The notes beneath the pieces were generated by a model. The model did not search any database. It saw nothing but the letters and a program-made list of their open reading frames with translations, and was not told where the DNA came from. A program made the translations under genes and the position numbers. 55,699 nucleotides of DNA from Marivirga sp. (GTDB taxonomy: Bacteria; Bacteroidota; Bacteroidia; Cytophagales; Cyclobacteriaceae), in the NCBI RefSeq assembly GCF_024636815.1, contig NZ_JAGXGF010000076.1, forward strand, positions 1 to 55,699. The letters are read 5' to 3'. Within the stretch, counting starts at the first letter, position 1. Each line of letters starts with the position of its first letter. Shown here in pieces: positions 32,130-42,219 of this stretch.

Positions 32130-34727
32130 TTAGAATAAGCCTAGCTGTTCTTTATCATCATCAACATCAAATTCGACTGAATCTCCTGTCCTGTATTCTT
32201 TTTCTTCTTTCTTACTTTCTAATAATTTCACCTTAGTGACATCATATTGAGAAAGTTTATTTCCAATCGCTTTCCATCCTTTAACATCTATCAGCATATC
32301 AAAATCATATGTAGCAGATTCCTTTTCCCTACCTTTTCCTTTGCGGAATTCTACCTCTAATTGTGGGTCTTTATCAGTACTCACAACTGTTAAGGTCGAT
32401 TTCTTATGCTCTGAAATAAATACAAAAGGCTTATTCATGGTTCGAGTTTCAATTTGGAAACGCTTTACAAAATAGTTTTTTGAGGCCCCATCAAAGTAAA
32501 CACTCGAAATAACTTTATTAGGATCGAATTTCTCAATTAACTCTACCTTTTCACCATCAAATCTATTGGTAAGTTCATAATTGCTTAATTCATAGGAACC
32601 ATCTTTATAAATGACTAAAACATTATCGTCTCCATGGAATGAACCTATTAATTGCCCTCTTTCATCTGTATTCAATTTGCCTACAGATTGATCGTAATAA
32701 ATTTTTAATCCACCAAAGCTACTCTCTCCAAGTAACTTAAACTCGATTTTCTTTACAGGGTATTTGGTTAATATATTTCCTCCGGCTCCTCTGCCTTTAA
32801 TTTCCAATTCCGCAAAATCAAAATCAAACACTTTAACTCTAGCTCGGCAAGAATTAGATAATTTCACATTGATTACTTCAGATTCGCCATTAGGTCTAGC
32901 TTCCAGATATAATACTTTGGAGCCTTTTGCTCCTTTGGAAAGGTCATAATCTCTATCGCGAGTTACGGATAAGACCTGGAATCTTTTCACCATAGTTCGA
33001 CCCGTTTTTCCATCCAAATAAGCTGTATTATAAACCCTTCGCTCATCATTCTTACGGAAAATATCTACATGGATTATATCTTTTCCTACGAATACCTTCT
33101 CGTCAATTCGAACAACTTTATAAGTTCCATCACGCTTAAAGGCAATCACATCATCCAAATCTGAGCAATCGGTCACATACTCATCTTTCTTCATTCCATA
33201 ACCAATGAAGCCTTCTGCCCTGTTGACATAGAGCTTTTGGTTGTTTGCTGCAACAGTATGAGCTTGAATATTATCAAAACTCTTAATTTCCGTTTTACGC
33301 TCTCTTCCTTTACCGTATTTCTCTAATAAACCTTTATAATAATCAATAGCATATTCTGTCAGATTCTTCAAGTGATGCTCTACCTGAGCCAATTCATCCT
33401 CCAACTTGCGCATCAATTCATCAGCCTTGAACTTATCAAACTTGGAAATTCTCTTAATCTTAATTTCCGTTAAGCGGATAATGTCATCCTGTGTGATTTC
33501 TCTGTAAAACTGTGGTTTAAATGGCTCTAAACCTTTATCTATTGTTTCTAAAACAGCTTCCCAGGTTTCACATTCTTCAATGTTTCGGTAAATTCTGTTC
33601 TCTATGAATATTTTTTCTAAAGAAGAGAATAGGATTTTTTCCATCAACTCCCCTCTTCTGATTTCCAATTCACGCTCTAAAAGTTGAAGCGTATCCTCAA
33701 CATTTTTATTTAGAATCTCATCAACTGGTAAGAAGATAGGCTTATCCTCAATAATCACGCAAGCATTGGGAGAAATAGATACTTCACAGTCTGTAAAGGC
33801 ATATAATGCATCAATGGTGATATCAGGTGATTGACCAGACGCCAATTGCACTTCAATTTCAACATCTTTGGCGGTATTATCCACCACTTTTTTCACTTTG
33901 ATTTTACCCTTATCATTCGCTTTGATGATAGATTCAATCAAGCCTGTGGTTGTGGTACCAAATGGAATATTTTTGATTAAAAGGGTACGCTTTTCGCCTT
34001 CTTCAATTTTAGCTCTAACCCTGATTTTTCCACCTCTTAAACCTTTATTGTAGTCAGTGAAATCTGCCATTCCCCCTGTCGGGAAATCAGGATAGATCTC
34101 AATTTTTTTATTCTTTAATACATCTATACATGCTTTAATTAACTCGCAGAAGTTGTGAGGAAGTATTTTGGTAGAAAGACCTACGGCAATACCTTCAACT
34201 CCTTGTGCTAATAGCAATGGAAATTTTACAGGTAAAGTAACAGGCTCTTTTTTACGACCATCATAAGATAATTGCCATTCTGTAGTTTGAGGATTGAAAA
34301 CTACATCTAAAGCAAATTTGGAAAGTCTTGCTTCAATATAACGCGGAGCAGCTGAGCTGTCACCTGTTCTGATATCTCCCCAGTTTCCCTGAGTTTCAAT
34401 TAGAATGTCTTTTTGCCCCATGTTCACCATAGCATCCCCAATGGAAGCATCACCATGAGGGTGATATTGCATAGTTTGCCCAATGATGTTAGCCACTTTA
34501 TTAAAACGCCCATCATCCATTTCCTTCATGGCATGCATGATACGTCTCTGAACAGGCTTAAAACCATCTTCATTGGCAGGTACTGCTCGCTCAAGGATTA
34601 CATAAGAAGCATAATCCAAAAACCAGTTTTCGTACATACCCGATACGGCAATTACATTATGTAATTTATCCTTACCCTCTCCGTTTTGGTTGTTGTTTGG
34701 TTCGTTATTTTCGTTATTTTCTTCCAT
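32130..34727 (-). CDS. parC: DNA topoisomerase IV subunit A
   Basis: An 865-residue breakage-reunion subunit of the decatenase that separates daughter chromosomes. The catalytic tyrosine is Tyr130 in SSAAPRYIE. The quinolone-determining region reads HPHGDASIGDAM, so the position of the usual first Ser of GyrA/ParC is Ala94 with Ser95 next to it, and the acidic partner is Asp98. A coiled-coil arm (about 350-480) and a C-terminal beta-pinwheel (about 500-830) follow. An acidic Asn-rich N-terminal extension of about 20 residues is present. I prefer ParC over GyrA because the gene directly follows parE and the C-terminal domain lacks a clear GyrA box. Confidence 0.92.
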   Translation of the reverse strand: MEENNENNEPNNNQNGEGKDKLHNVIAVSGMYENWFLDYASYVILERAVPANEDGFKPVQRRIMHAMKEMDDGRFNKVANIIGQTMQYHPHGDASIGDAMVNMGQKDILIETQGNWGDIRTGDSSAAPRYIEARLSKFALDVVFNPQTTEWQLSYDGRKKEPVTLPVKFPLLLAQGVEGIAVGLSTKILPHNFCELIKACIDVLKNKKIEIYPDFPTGGMADFTDYNKGLRGGKIRVRAKIEEGEKRTLLIKNIPFGTTTTGLIESIIKANDKGKIKVKKVVDNTAKDVEIEVQLASGQSPDITIDALYAFTDCEVSISPNACVIIEDKPIFLPVDEILNKNVEDTLQLLERELEIRRGELMEKILFSSLEKIFIENRIYRNIEECETWEAVLETIDKGLEPFKPQFYREITQDDIIRLTEIKIKRISKFDKFKADELMRKLEDELAQVEHHLKNLTEYAIDYYKGLLEKYGKGRERKTEIKSFDNIQAHTVAANNQKLYVNRAEGFIGYGMKKDEYVTDCSDLDDVIAFKRDGTYKVVRIDEKVFVGKDIIHVDIFRKNDERRVYNTAYLDGKTGRTMVKRFQVLSVTRDRDYDLSKGAKGSKVLYLEARPNGESEVINVKLSNSCRARVKVFDFDFAELEIKGRGAGGNILTKYPVKKIEFKLLGESSFGGLKIYYDQSVGKLNTDERGQLIGSFHGDDNVLVIYKDGSYELSNYELTNRFDGEKVELIEKFDPNKVISSVYFDGASKNYFVKRFQIETRTMNKPFVFISEHKKSTLTVVSTDKDPQLEVEFRKGKGREKESATYDFDMLIDVKGWKAIGNKLSQYDVTKVKLLESKKEEKEYRTGDSVEFDVDDDKEQLGLF

Positions 34728-34810
34728 TTAAATTAATCAAAGACGATATTCTTATATTTTTTCCTTAGAATACAATATCACTTAGATACTGCAATATTTA
34801 TTCAATTAAA

Positions 34811-36670
34811 TCAAACCTCAGCCAATTCCTCTTCCAGATCTTTCTCTACCCTCAATTTATCAATAATAAACTGCTGTCTTTCCATGGTATTCGTTCCCAT
34901 ATAGAAAGTCAAGAGGTCTTTTATCTTCGTTTGATTGCTTAAGATAATTGGGTCTAACTTGATGTTTTCATTGATAAACTCGCCAAATTCCTCTGGTGAA
35001 ATCTCCCCTAATCCTTTGAATCGGGTAATTTCTGCTGCTTTTCCAATTTTTTGTATCGCTCTCCTTCTTTCTTCATCTGAATAGCAATAAATGGTTTCCT
35101 TTTTATTTCTTACCCTAAATAAAGGAGTATCCAAAATATATAAATGTCCATCACGCACTAAATCAGGGAAAAATTGAAGGAAGAATGTCATTAAAAGCAA
35201 ACGAATATGCATTCCATCCACATCGGCATCAGTAGCGATAATCACTTTTCTGTAGCGGAGTCCTTCTAAACCTTCTTCTATATTTAATGCATGTTGTAAA
35301 AGATTGAATTCCTCATTTTCATATACCAGCTTCTTGGTTTTACCATAGCAGTTTAATGGCTTACCTCTTAAACTAAATACGGCTTGTGTTTGCACATCAC
35401 GTGATTTGGTGATAGAACCTGAGGCAGAATCTCCCTCCGTGATGAAAATCATAGTGTCATCCTTTCTATCGTGTTTAGGATCATCATAATGCACTCGGCA
35501 ATCTCTTAATTTCTTATTATGCAGATTAGCCTTTTTTGCTCTTTCATTAGCTAATTTTTTAATACCCGCCATGTCTTTACGTTCCCGCTCAGACTGCATA
35601 ATCCTTTTTTGAATGGCTTCAGCCGTTTTAGGATTTCTATGCAGAAAATCATCCAATGCTTTCTTCACGAAATCATTGATGAAAGTTCGCATGGTCGGTC
35701 CATCAGGCGCCACATTCTGAGAACCTAATTTTGTTTTCGTTTGAGATTCAAAAACTGGTTCCTGTACACGAACCGCAATGGCAGCTACTATGGCCTGTCT
35801 GATGTCTGAAGGGTCATAGTTTTTGCCGTAAAAATCACGAATAGTTTTTACTATAGCTTCCTTGAAGGCTACCAAGTGTGTTCCTCCCTGCGTAGTATTT
35901 TGTCCGTTTACGAAAGAATAGTATTCCTCACCATATTGATTAGCGTGTGTCATCGCCATTTCAATATCCTCACCTTTAAGATGAATTATTGGATAGCGAT
36001 TAGTTTCTTCATCTGATTTTCTATCTAATAAATCTTTTAATCCATTGGCGGAATGAAATTTTTCTCCATTAAAATTAATCGTCAATCCAGAATTAAGGAA
36101 AGCATAATTCCACATCTGCTCTTCCAAAAAACCCGGAATGAAATGGTAATTTTTAAAAACAGTCTCATCTGGTTCGAAAGCTATCAAAGTCCCATTTCTG
36201 CCACTTGAAGAAGTCACAGCAGAATCATTTGAAATAATACCTCTTTGGAATTCAGCAACTTTAGTTTGTCCTTCACGATAAGCCTGAACTTTAAAATAAT
36301 TAGAAAGAGCATTGACCGCTTTAGTACCAACACCATTTAGCCCCACGGATTTTTGAAAAGCTCCTGTATCGTATTTACCTCCTGTATTGATTTTGGATAC
36401 ACAATCCACCACTTTTCCAAGGGGAATTCCTCTTCCATAATCTCTTACCTCCACCCTTTGGTCGGTTATTTTTATTTCTATCGTTTTACCAAATCCCATC
36501 ATGTGTTCATCGATGGAGTTATCAATCACTTCTTTTACCAGAACATATATCCCGTCATCAGGAGAAGAACCGTCTCCCAACTTACCGATATACATACCAG
36601 GACGCATACGAATATGCTCCCGCCAATCCAGTGATTTTATACTGTCCTCGTCATATTGAAATTCTGCCAT
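34811..36670 (-). CDS. parE: DNA topoisomerase IV subunit B
   Basis: A 619-residue ATPase subunit. The GHKL domain includes [12 protein letters not shown] (Asn51 as magnesium ligand), DYGRGIP and [15 protein letters not shown]. The transducer domain is followed by the TOPRIM domain with [10 protein letters not shown] and [12 protein letters not shown], ending near MERQQF. Length is in the ParE range and well below a typical GyrB of this phylum with its usual C-terminus, which with the adjacent parC supports topoisomerase IV. It is the first gene of the unit parE-parC-trmH-sanA-like, and a tandem direct repeat lies 43-78 bp upstream. Confidence 0.92.
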   Translation of the reverse strand: MAEFQYDEDSIKSLDWREHIRMRPGMYIGKLGDGSSPDDGIYVLVKEVIDNSIDEHMMGFGKTIEIKITDQRVEVRDYGRGIPLGKVVDCVSKINTGGKYDTGAFQKSVGLNGVGTKAVNALSNYFKVQAYREGQTKVAEFQRGIISNDSAVTSSSGRNGTLIAFEPDETVFKNYHFIPGFLEEQMWNYAFLNSGLTINFNGEKFHSANGLKDLLDRKSDEETNRYPIIHLKGEDIEMAMTHANQYGEEYYSFVNGQNTTQGGTHLVAFKEAIVKTIRDFYGKNYDPSDIRQAIVAAIAVRVQEPVFESQTKTKLGSQNVAPDGPTMRTFINDFVKKALDDFLHRNPKTAEAIQKRIMQSERERKDMAGIKKLANERAKKANLHNKKLRDCRVHYDDPKHDRKDDTMIFITEGDSASGSITKSRDVQTQAVFSLRGKPLNCYGKTKKLVYENEEFNLLQHALNIEEGLEGLRYRKVIIATDADVDGMHIRLLLMTFFLQFFPDLVRDGHLYILDTPLFRVRNKKETIYCYSDEERRRAIQKIGKAAEITRFKGLGEISPEEFGEFINENIKLDPIILSNQTKIKDLLTFYMGTNTMERQQFIIDKLRVEKDLEEELAEV

Positions 36671-36712
36671 CGCTTTTATCGGATTGAAAGTTTATGCTTA
36701 CTCAAATTTTAA

Positions 36713-36748
36713 AATTACAAAGCTTTTTCTAATTGTAAAGCTTTTTGG
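36713..36748. repeat. Tandem 18-bp direct repeat upstream of parE
   Basis: Two adjacent units (36713-36730 and 36731-36748) share AATT, two variable bases and AAAGCTTTTT. Each contains the palindrome AAAGCTTT. They lie where a promoter or operator for the parE operon would be expected; a site for a regulator binding two adjacent sites is possible. Confidence 0.35.
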
Positions 36749-36893
36749 ATTTCACTCTACCTTAAATTAGGCATAAAAAGCCATTAGAACAGATAAAGTC
36801 TTACATCAAGCAAACCCAAGAAAATATTTGAATATGAGTTAATTAAAGCTAGAAAAAACAAGCCTTAATTATTAAGAAAAATATTTTAAAAAT

Positions 36894-37355
36894 TTATTTA
36901 TTTCTTCTCAAGATGAAAGGTAACCATAGTAACCAGAAAAATATAATCAATAAGCTAAGGATTATTAATGGTAAATAACCGCTCTGAGTCATACCTTCTT
37001 CATTATTGACAAAAATAAATACTGTTAGCAAACTAGCAAAAAATAAATTGAATGTTCCGGCCAAACTTCTAGCCCATGTAGCTAGCGTATTCCTTGCTTT
37101 TTCATTCTTAAAATAAAATTTGGGACCATAAGGCTGGCTTTTTATAACTACAGCAAGCGCAACGCAGATAAGTACAATTATAATAGGAATGATTAACCCG
37201 GTATAAAATAAAGTGTTATTACTAAATTGTATTTGATTATCTAAAACATTGATTTTCACAATAGATAACTCAGCGAAATATGCATAAGTGTAAAATAAAA
37301 CAGCTAAATAAGCTATACTAGTACCTATCAAAAAAGCTCTTGAAATCCTGTCCAT
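36894..37355 (-). CDS. Four-helix membrane protein of unknown function
   Basis: A 153-residue inner-membrane protein with four predicted membrane segments (about 8-28, 49-71, 94-115 and 125-146). The short loops carry charges (Lys/Arg between segments two and three, KSQPYGPKFYFKNEKARN), giving a likely topology with that loop in the cytoplasm. No family is recognised. It is transcribed away from the fatty acid hydroxylase gene and has no close partner on its strand, since parE lies downstream with about 220 bp between. Confidence 0.65.
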   Translation of the reverse strand: MDRISRAFLIGTSIAYLAVLFYTYAYFAELSIVKINVLDNQIQFSNNTLFYTGLIIPIIIVLICVALAVVIKSQPYGPKFYFKNEKARNTLATWARSLAGTFNLFFASLLTVFIFVNNEEGMTQSGYLPLIILSLLIIFFWLLWLPFILRRNK

Positions 37356-37487
37356 AATTTTTATTTGCTCGCAAAATTAATTTTATTCACGAGTATTTCA
37401 GCATTTTTTCAAGGAAGTTTTTATTCAAAATGTTATATTTCGAAACGAAGCTTAAATTAGCTATGTTAGAAGCATAAATTGAATAAG

Positions 37488-38732
37488 ATGGATTTTAACC
37501 CTGTTATATTATCAATCCCTATTTATTTCGCCCTTATTGGGATTGAATTACTCATTCAGGCTGTAAAAAGATATAGGATTTACAGATTGAATGATGCCAT
37601 TACCAATATAAGCTGTGGGATCACGCAGCAGGTAACGGGTATATTTTTCAAAATATTAAGCGTGGCTGCTTATCAATGGGTATTTGAAAACTTTGCCTTG
37701 TTCTCCATAGCTCCTACCTGGTACAATCTCATTTTACTTTTCATTTTAGCTGATTTCTTCTACTACTGGGCACATAGAAAAAGTCATGAAATCAATTTAT
37801 TTTGGGGCGGACATGTTGTGCATCATCAAAGTGAAGATTATAACTTCTCTGTAGCCTTAAGACAAGGTTCATTTCAAATCATCTGGACATTCTTCTTTTA
37901 CTTCCCCTTGGCTATTTTGGGTTTTGATACATTAAGCTTTGTATTAATGTCAGGACTGGTCACGGTTTACCAATTTTGGATTCATACCGAAACTATAGGG
38001 AAACTAGGTCCTGTTGAGTGGATTTTCAATACACCATCACACCACAGAGTACATCACGGACGAAATCCTAAATACATAGATAAAAATCATGCTGGTGTTT
38101 TTATCATTTGGGACAAAATGTTTGGCACTTTTCAGAAAGAAGAAGAAAGACCGACTTATGGAATCACTAAACAAACGGCTAGCTGGAATCCTGTTTGGGT
38201 AAACTTGCAGCATTATGTTGAAATGGGTCATGGTTTGAAACAAATGAAAGGATTTAAAAATAAATTCAAATATATTTTCTACCCTCCAGGCTGGCAACCT
38301 AAGGAAATGGGAGGACAAATGCCTATTCCTGAAGTTGACCCAGAAAAAGATAGAAAATACGATAAGCAAACCTCAGGCGCTTTCAGTTTATATGTTTTAA
38401 TTCAATACATCATTATTTTAGCTGGTACTGCACTCTTCCTTTTCAATGCTGATACTTTTAATATTTGGGAACAAGTATTAACGGTCTCATTGATTATTTT
38501 AGGAGTTACAGGCGCAGGGGTGATTTTAGAAGAAAAGAAATATTCGTTTGGTCTGGAAGTGTTTAGAGTGCTACTAACACCTCTGGTAATTGCTTTTGTT
38601 CTGCTTCCAAATGCTGGGTCACTTGTTGTCTTAGCCATTTTAGCTTATGGAATTATATCATTTGCATCACTAATTTTTATTAAAAAATCATATTCAACAA
38701 TTAAACAACCTTCAACAAAATCAATTTCATGA
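37488..38732 (+). CDS. Sterol desaturase / fatty acid hydroxylase-superfamily membrane enzyme
   Basis: A 414-residue membrane di-iron enzyme. The histidine boxes are complete: HRKSH (His96-His100), HVVHH (109-113), a single His166 and SHHRVHH (184-190), with His201 further on. The spacing resembles alkylglycerol monooxygenase-like members, and the C-terminal third (about 300-410) contains extra membrane segments as they do. The substrate is a lipid but cannot be named. I start at the ATG at 37488 instead of the TTG at 37479. Its stop overlaps the start of the next gene as ATGA, so a BamE-like lipoprotein is made with it. Confidence 0.88.
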   Translation: MDFNPVILSIPIYFALIGIELLIQAVKRYRIYRLNDAITNISCGITQQVTGIFFKILSVAAYQWVFENFALFSIAPTWYNLILLFILADFFYYWAHRKSHEINLFWGGHVVHHQSEDYNFSVALRQGSFQIIWTFFFYFPLAILGFDTLSFVLMSGLVTVYQFWIHTETIGKLGPVEWIFNTPSHHRVHHGRNPKYIDKNHAGVFIIWDKMFGTFQKEEERPTYGITKQTASWNPVWVNLQHYVEMGHGLKQMKGFKNKFKYIFYPPGWQPKEMGGQMPIPEVDPEKDRKYDKQTSGAFSLYVLIQYIIILAGTALFLFNADTFNIWEQVLTVSLIILGVTGAGVILEEKKYSFGLEVFRVLLTPLVIAFVLLPNAGSLVVLAILAYGIISFASLIFIKKSYSTIKQPSTKSIS

Positions 38733-39106
38733 AGATAACTCGGATAATTCCATTAGCTATATTTTTATTTATTATTGCTTGCACTGAAATCCCTGAATTG
38801 AATAACATAGATTTAAAAAAATGGAAAGAGGATAAAGATGCTTGTAAGGAATACCGAATTGAGGCAGTAGATGATTTATTATCTCAAAAAGAAAAACTTA
38901 AAGGGCTTTCTCAAAATGAAATTATTAATCTACTAGGAACTGCTGACAAACATCAATTATATGAAAGAAGCCAGAAATTTTTTATCTATTACTTGAACCC
39001 TAACGAAAATTGTGATCAATACACAGAGGGTTATGTAAAAGCTTTATATATTCGTTTTAACTCATTAGACCAGGCCATTGATTTCAATGTGCAGGAAGTT
39101 AAATAA
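38729..39106 (+). CDS. Small lipoprotein with a BamE/SmpA-like domain
   Basis: A 125-residue lipoprotein (lipobox IIAC, Cys18). Residues 55-110, with LKGLSQNEIINLLGTADKHQ then FFIYYL, follow the SmpA/OmlA (BamE) repeat plan of helix, G-x-P/T turn and beta-hairpin. True BamE is part of the outer-membrane protein assembly machine; in Bacteroidota several unrelated lipoproteins carry this fold, so the role is open. Two Cys residues (DKDACKEY and NENCDQY) may form a disulfide. It overlaps the fatty acid hydroxylase gene by 4 nt and ends 39 bp before the sensor gene. Confidence 0.78.
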   Translation: MKITRIIPLAIFLFIIACTEIPELNNIDLKKWKEDKDACKEYRIEAVDDLLSQKEKLKGLSQNEIINLLGTADKHQLYERSQKFFIYYLNPNENCDQYTEGYVKALYIRFNSLDQAIDFNVQEVK

Positions 39107-39145
39107 GACTATATTATTTTTTTAACGCTATATTAATTGTTTATC

Positions 39146-41467
39146 ATGGCAAATTGGAGAAGAAAACTTTACGACTGGAAAATAAGAAATTTAGCCTATG
39201 CAATGGCATTTGGGATATTTCTACTTGCAATTGCTATTTATATGGTAATTATGCATACGGGTATTAACCAACAAAGCCTGCTTAGGACAAATACTCTTGC
39301 TAATTTGGATAAAATAAGTTTACCATTAGCTCCTCAATATATTTCAGAAAATAAAGAAAATATCGGTTCAAATATTAGAACAGTAGAAAGAATACTATTT
39401 GCTTATACAAAAGGAGGACAAATAGGTGAAGAAAAAATTCAAGTTAAAATCAATAATGAATTAAAAACTAAAGTTGAAGAATTATTGATTGTTTGGAATC
39501 CATTGAAAGAAACGCTTTATAGTATTCAAGATGGAGAAACTTCCGTAAATGAGGCTAAAGCAAATCTTGAAAAAAGATATAATGCCTTTATCAAAGAACA
39601 AGCTAAAATTAAGCGATTAGTCTATGAAATAAATCAAAAGGAAGAACAAGCAGAAACGTTCTATACTATTCTTCTTTACTTGTATATTTTAATACTAAGT
39701 TCATTCATTTACTGGATAGTAAAATACCTTATTCTTAACCCCATATTTAAAATTTCAATTTCATCAAGAGAATTAGCGAAAGGTAATTTAACTGAAAAAA
39801 TACCCTATAAAAGTAAAAATGAGTTGGGCTATATTGCTCAAAACATCAACTCCATGGCTGAAATTTTAGAAAATGCTACGGATTTCACCACTAAAATAGG
39901 CGAAGGTAAATTAGATGCTGATTATAAGGGGCTGGATGAAAACCATGATAATTCATTAGCTTCATCTCTATTACAGATGCGTGAAAAAATGAAAGAATCT
40001 GCCAAAGCAGATAAAGAGCGTAGTTGGGTAAACGAAGGTTTGGCTAAATTTGCAGATATCCTCAGAAACAATAATGATAATATTGAGGAACTATCTTACC
40101 AAATCATTTCCAACTTAGTAAAGTTCATGGAAGCCAATCAAGGTGCTTTATTTGTATTATCAGAGCCGGAAGATAAGGATGAGCAACCTACAATTATTCT
40201 GGAATCAGCTTATGCATATGAGCGTAGAAAAAGAATTAAAAAAGAAATTGCCATAGGTGAAGGTTTGGTTGGACAATCAGTTCAGGAAGGTGATAGAATA
40301 TATCTAACTGAAGTACCTGAAGATTTTGTGGAAATTAAATCTGGCCTTGGTGAAACGCTTCCTAGATGTGTTTTAATTGTACCACTTAAAATAAATGAGG
40401 AGATAAAAGGTGTTGTGGAAATCGCCTCCATACAAGATATTCCTGAATATAAAATAGAGTTCGTTGAAAAACTAGGTGAAAATATTGCCTCAACTATTGC
40501 CAATGCAAAAACAAATGAGCGCACCAAAAAACTCTTGATGGAATCTCAGGAAATGACTGAGCAGATGAGGTCCCAAGAAGAAGAAATGCGTCAAAACATG
40601 GAAGAAATGGAAGCTACCCAGGAAGAAATGGGAAGAGCTCAAACTGAAATGGCTGAGAAAGAGGCTAATCTAAATGCGTTAATCAATAACACCACTGACT
40701 CCATTATTTTAATTGATACTGATTATGAAATTATTTTGATGAATGATGTCATCAAAAATAGATACAAAGACACACAGTATGAGAAAATGAAAGAAGGAAG
40801 TAATGCTCTGGATATGCTGGGAGATGTAAGAGATGAGTGGAAAGGCTATTATGACAGAGTGTTTAAAGGTGAATTCCTATCGTTTACTATCAAAAGTAGC
40901 GTGAAAGGAGAAGATTCTTATCGTCACTATGACATCCATCCTATTAAGCAAAAGGACGGAGAAATAACTGGGGCTTCAGTATTCTCTCGAGATATTACTA
41001 AAGAAAAACAACTGGAAATACAAAGAGAAGAAAATGCCAAAAAACTGGCTCAAAGAGAATTTGTGTTAAATGGGATGATTAACAATACAGAAGACACCTA
41101 TTTCGCAATCAATACCAATTATGAGATTCTAGTTGTAAATGATGTTTTAAAAAATCGATTCAAACAATCAGGAGTTGATCTTAAACCAGGTTTAAGTATT
41201 CTAAGTATTTTACCAAAAGAACAATTGGAAAAATGGAAAGCTAGATATGATAAAGCTTTAGCTGGTGAGAAATTGAAAATTGAAGAAGTTAGAGAGCTGC
41301 AAAGTGGAAATTTAACTATCGAAACAAGATGCGAACCTATTTTAAACGATAAAGATGAAGTTATAGGGGTTTCTACTGTTTCCAAAGACATTACGGAACT
41401 TGTAAAAGCACAAGAAGAAAAGGAAAAACTTCAGAAAGAATTAGAAAAACTTAAAGGCAAAAAATAA
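39146..41467 (+). CDS. HAMP-GAF-PAS membrane sensor protein without an output domain
   Basis: A 773-residue inner-membrane protein starting at ATG 39146 (MANWRRKLYDW). Layout: membrane helix (about 18-37), a periplasmic four-helix-type sensor (38-170), second membrane helix (about 173-196), HAMP (about 197-247), a second short HAMP-like segment, GAF (about 295-450), a Met/Glu-rich coiled coil with EEMRQNMEEMEATQEEM (about 455-505), two PAS domains (about 507-620 and 645-755, each with TDS/EDT-type starts) and a final coiled coil. I find no histidine kinase, cyclase, methyl-accepting or phosphatase domain. It may regulate a partner through the coiled coil. Proteins of this type are seen in Cytophagales. 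Confidence 0.85.
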   Translation: MANWRRKLYDWKIRNLAYAMAFGIFLLAIAIYMVIMHTGINQQSLLRTNTLANLDKISLPLAPQYISENKENIGSNIRTVERILFAYTKGGQIGEEKIQVKINNELKTKVEELLIVWNPLKETLYSIQDGETSVNEAKANLEKRYNAFIKEQAKIKRLVYEINQKEEQAETFYTILLYLYILILSSFIYWIVKYLILNPIFKISISSRELAKGNLTEKIPYKSKNELGYIAQNINSMAEILENATDFTTKIGEGKLDADYKGLDENHDNSLASSLLQMREKMKESAKADKERSWVNEGLAKFADILRNNNDNIEELSYQIISNLVKFMEANQGALFVLSEPEDKDEQPTIILESAYAYERRKRIKKEIAIGEGLVGQSVQEGDRIYLTEVPEDFVEIKSGLGETLPRCVLIVPLKINEEIKGVVEIASIQDIPEYKIEFVEKLGENIASTIANAKTNERTKKLLMESQEMTEQMRSQEEEMRQNMEEMEATQEEMGRAQTEMAEKEANLNALINNTTDSIILIDTDYEIILMNDVIKNRYKDTQYEKMKEGSNALDMLGDVRDEWKGYYDRVFKGEFLSFTIKSSVKGEDSYRHYDIHPIKQKDGEITGASVFSRDITKEKQLEIQREENAKKLAQREFVLNGMINNTEDTYFAINTNYEILVVNDVLKNRFKQSGVDLKPGLSILSILPKEQLEKWKARYDKALAGEKLKIEEVRELQSGNLTIETRCEPILNDKDEVIGVSTVSKDITELVKAQEEKEKLQKELEKLKGKK

Positions 41468-41484
41468 TCAATATTAAATGGCGA

Positions 41485-41515
41485 TTTTAGTATACGATAT
41501 AATATCGTATATTTG
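41485..41515 (+). promoter_or_regulatory. Promoter of vapBC
   Basis: A -33-like TTTT at 41485-41488, a 19-bp spacer and an exact -7 box TATATTTG at 41508-41515. The ATG of vapB is 26 nt downstream of the box. The spacer is filled by the palindromic operator. Confidence 0.65.
41491..41511. promoter_or_regulatory. Perfect 21-bp palindrome, likely VapBC autorepression operator
   Basis: Arms TATACGATAT and ATATCGTATA flank a single central A. The palindrome covers the space between the -33 and -7 elements and the first bases of the -7 box, which is how type II antitoxin complexes usually repress their own operon. Confidence 0.7.
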
Positions 41516-41540
41516 AATGTAAATCAAAATTTAAAGCATT

Positions 41541-41756
41541 ATGAAAGTTACAGCCTTAATACCAGATGAATTAATAGAAAAAGTAAAGGCTAAAAGTGGT
41601 GGTAAAAATATCACTGAAAGTTTAATTATAGCCCTAACTGAATACCTAAATGAAAAAAAAGTAGACGACCTTATTGATCAGGTAAATGAAAAGCCTTTAG
41701 TTTTAAATGAAAGTTTTACTGCCTACGGTATTCGAAAAATCAACCGCAATAGATGA
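41541..41756 (+). CDS. VapB-type antitoxin (ribbon-helix-helix, DUF2191-like)
   Basis: A 71-residue antitoxin. The N-terminal strand MKVTALIPDELIEKVKAKSG and the helix ITESLIIALTEYLNEKK form a ribbon-helix-helix DNA-binding fold; the C-terminal tail (about 45-71, ending TAYGIRKINRNR) should wrap the toxin. Its stop codon overlaps the toxin start as ATGA, the usual coupling that keeps antitoxin in excess. It would bind the palindrome at 41491-41511 as a dimer with the toxin. Confidence 0.88.
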   Translation: MKVTALIPDELIEKVKAKSGGKNITESLIIALTEYLNEKKVDDLIDQVNEKPLVLNESFTAYGIRKINRNR

Positions 41757-42124
41757 TTATTGTTGACACCTCAATTTGGATTGAGTATTTGAAAGGAAAT
41801 GAACATTATCGAAATGTCTTACCTCAATATCTTAGAGAAAAACATGTGGTAGCCATAAGTGCTATTTTTGGTGAGTTATTGCAAGGAGTGAAAAACAAAA
41901 GAGAATATGAAATCATTACTGGTTTCTGGAAGAGTTTACCTAAAGTCAATGAAGAGGAATTATTTATTGAAGCCGGTAAACTTTCCAATGAATTTAAACT
42001 TTATAATGCGGGTGTGGGTTTAATCGATACTTATATTCTGGCAGCTGCCTTAACAAATGATTATGCACTCTGGAGTTTAGATAAAAAATTGAATGAAGCA
42101 ATTGATATAATAGAAAACAAATAA
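41753..42124 (+). CDS. VapC-type PIN-domain ribonuclease toxin
   Basis: A 123-residue PIN domain. The acidic metal-binding residues are in the expected places: Asp5 (IIVDTSIW), Glu41 (FGELLQG), Asp92 (GLIDTYILAAA) and Asp110 (WSLDKKL). VapC toxins cut tRNA or rRNA when the antitoxin is lost. All key residues are intact, so the toxin is probably active. The target RNA cannot be predicted. Part of the autonomous unit with the preceding antitoxin. Confidence 0.9.
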   Translation: MIIVDTSIWIEYLKGNEHYRNVLPQYLREKHVVAISAIFGELLQGVKNKREYEIITGFWKSLPKVNEEELFIEAGKLSNEFKLYNAGVGLIDTYILAAALTNDYALWSLDKKLNEAIDIIENK

Positions 42125-42219
42125 ATACTCTTAGCCAAACACATTAGAAAACAGATTAAACATTTGTAAGTTTCTAATTAATTAAAAATTTGTGTAAAAT
42201 ATTATTGAATTCATATACT

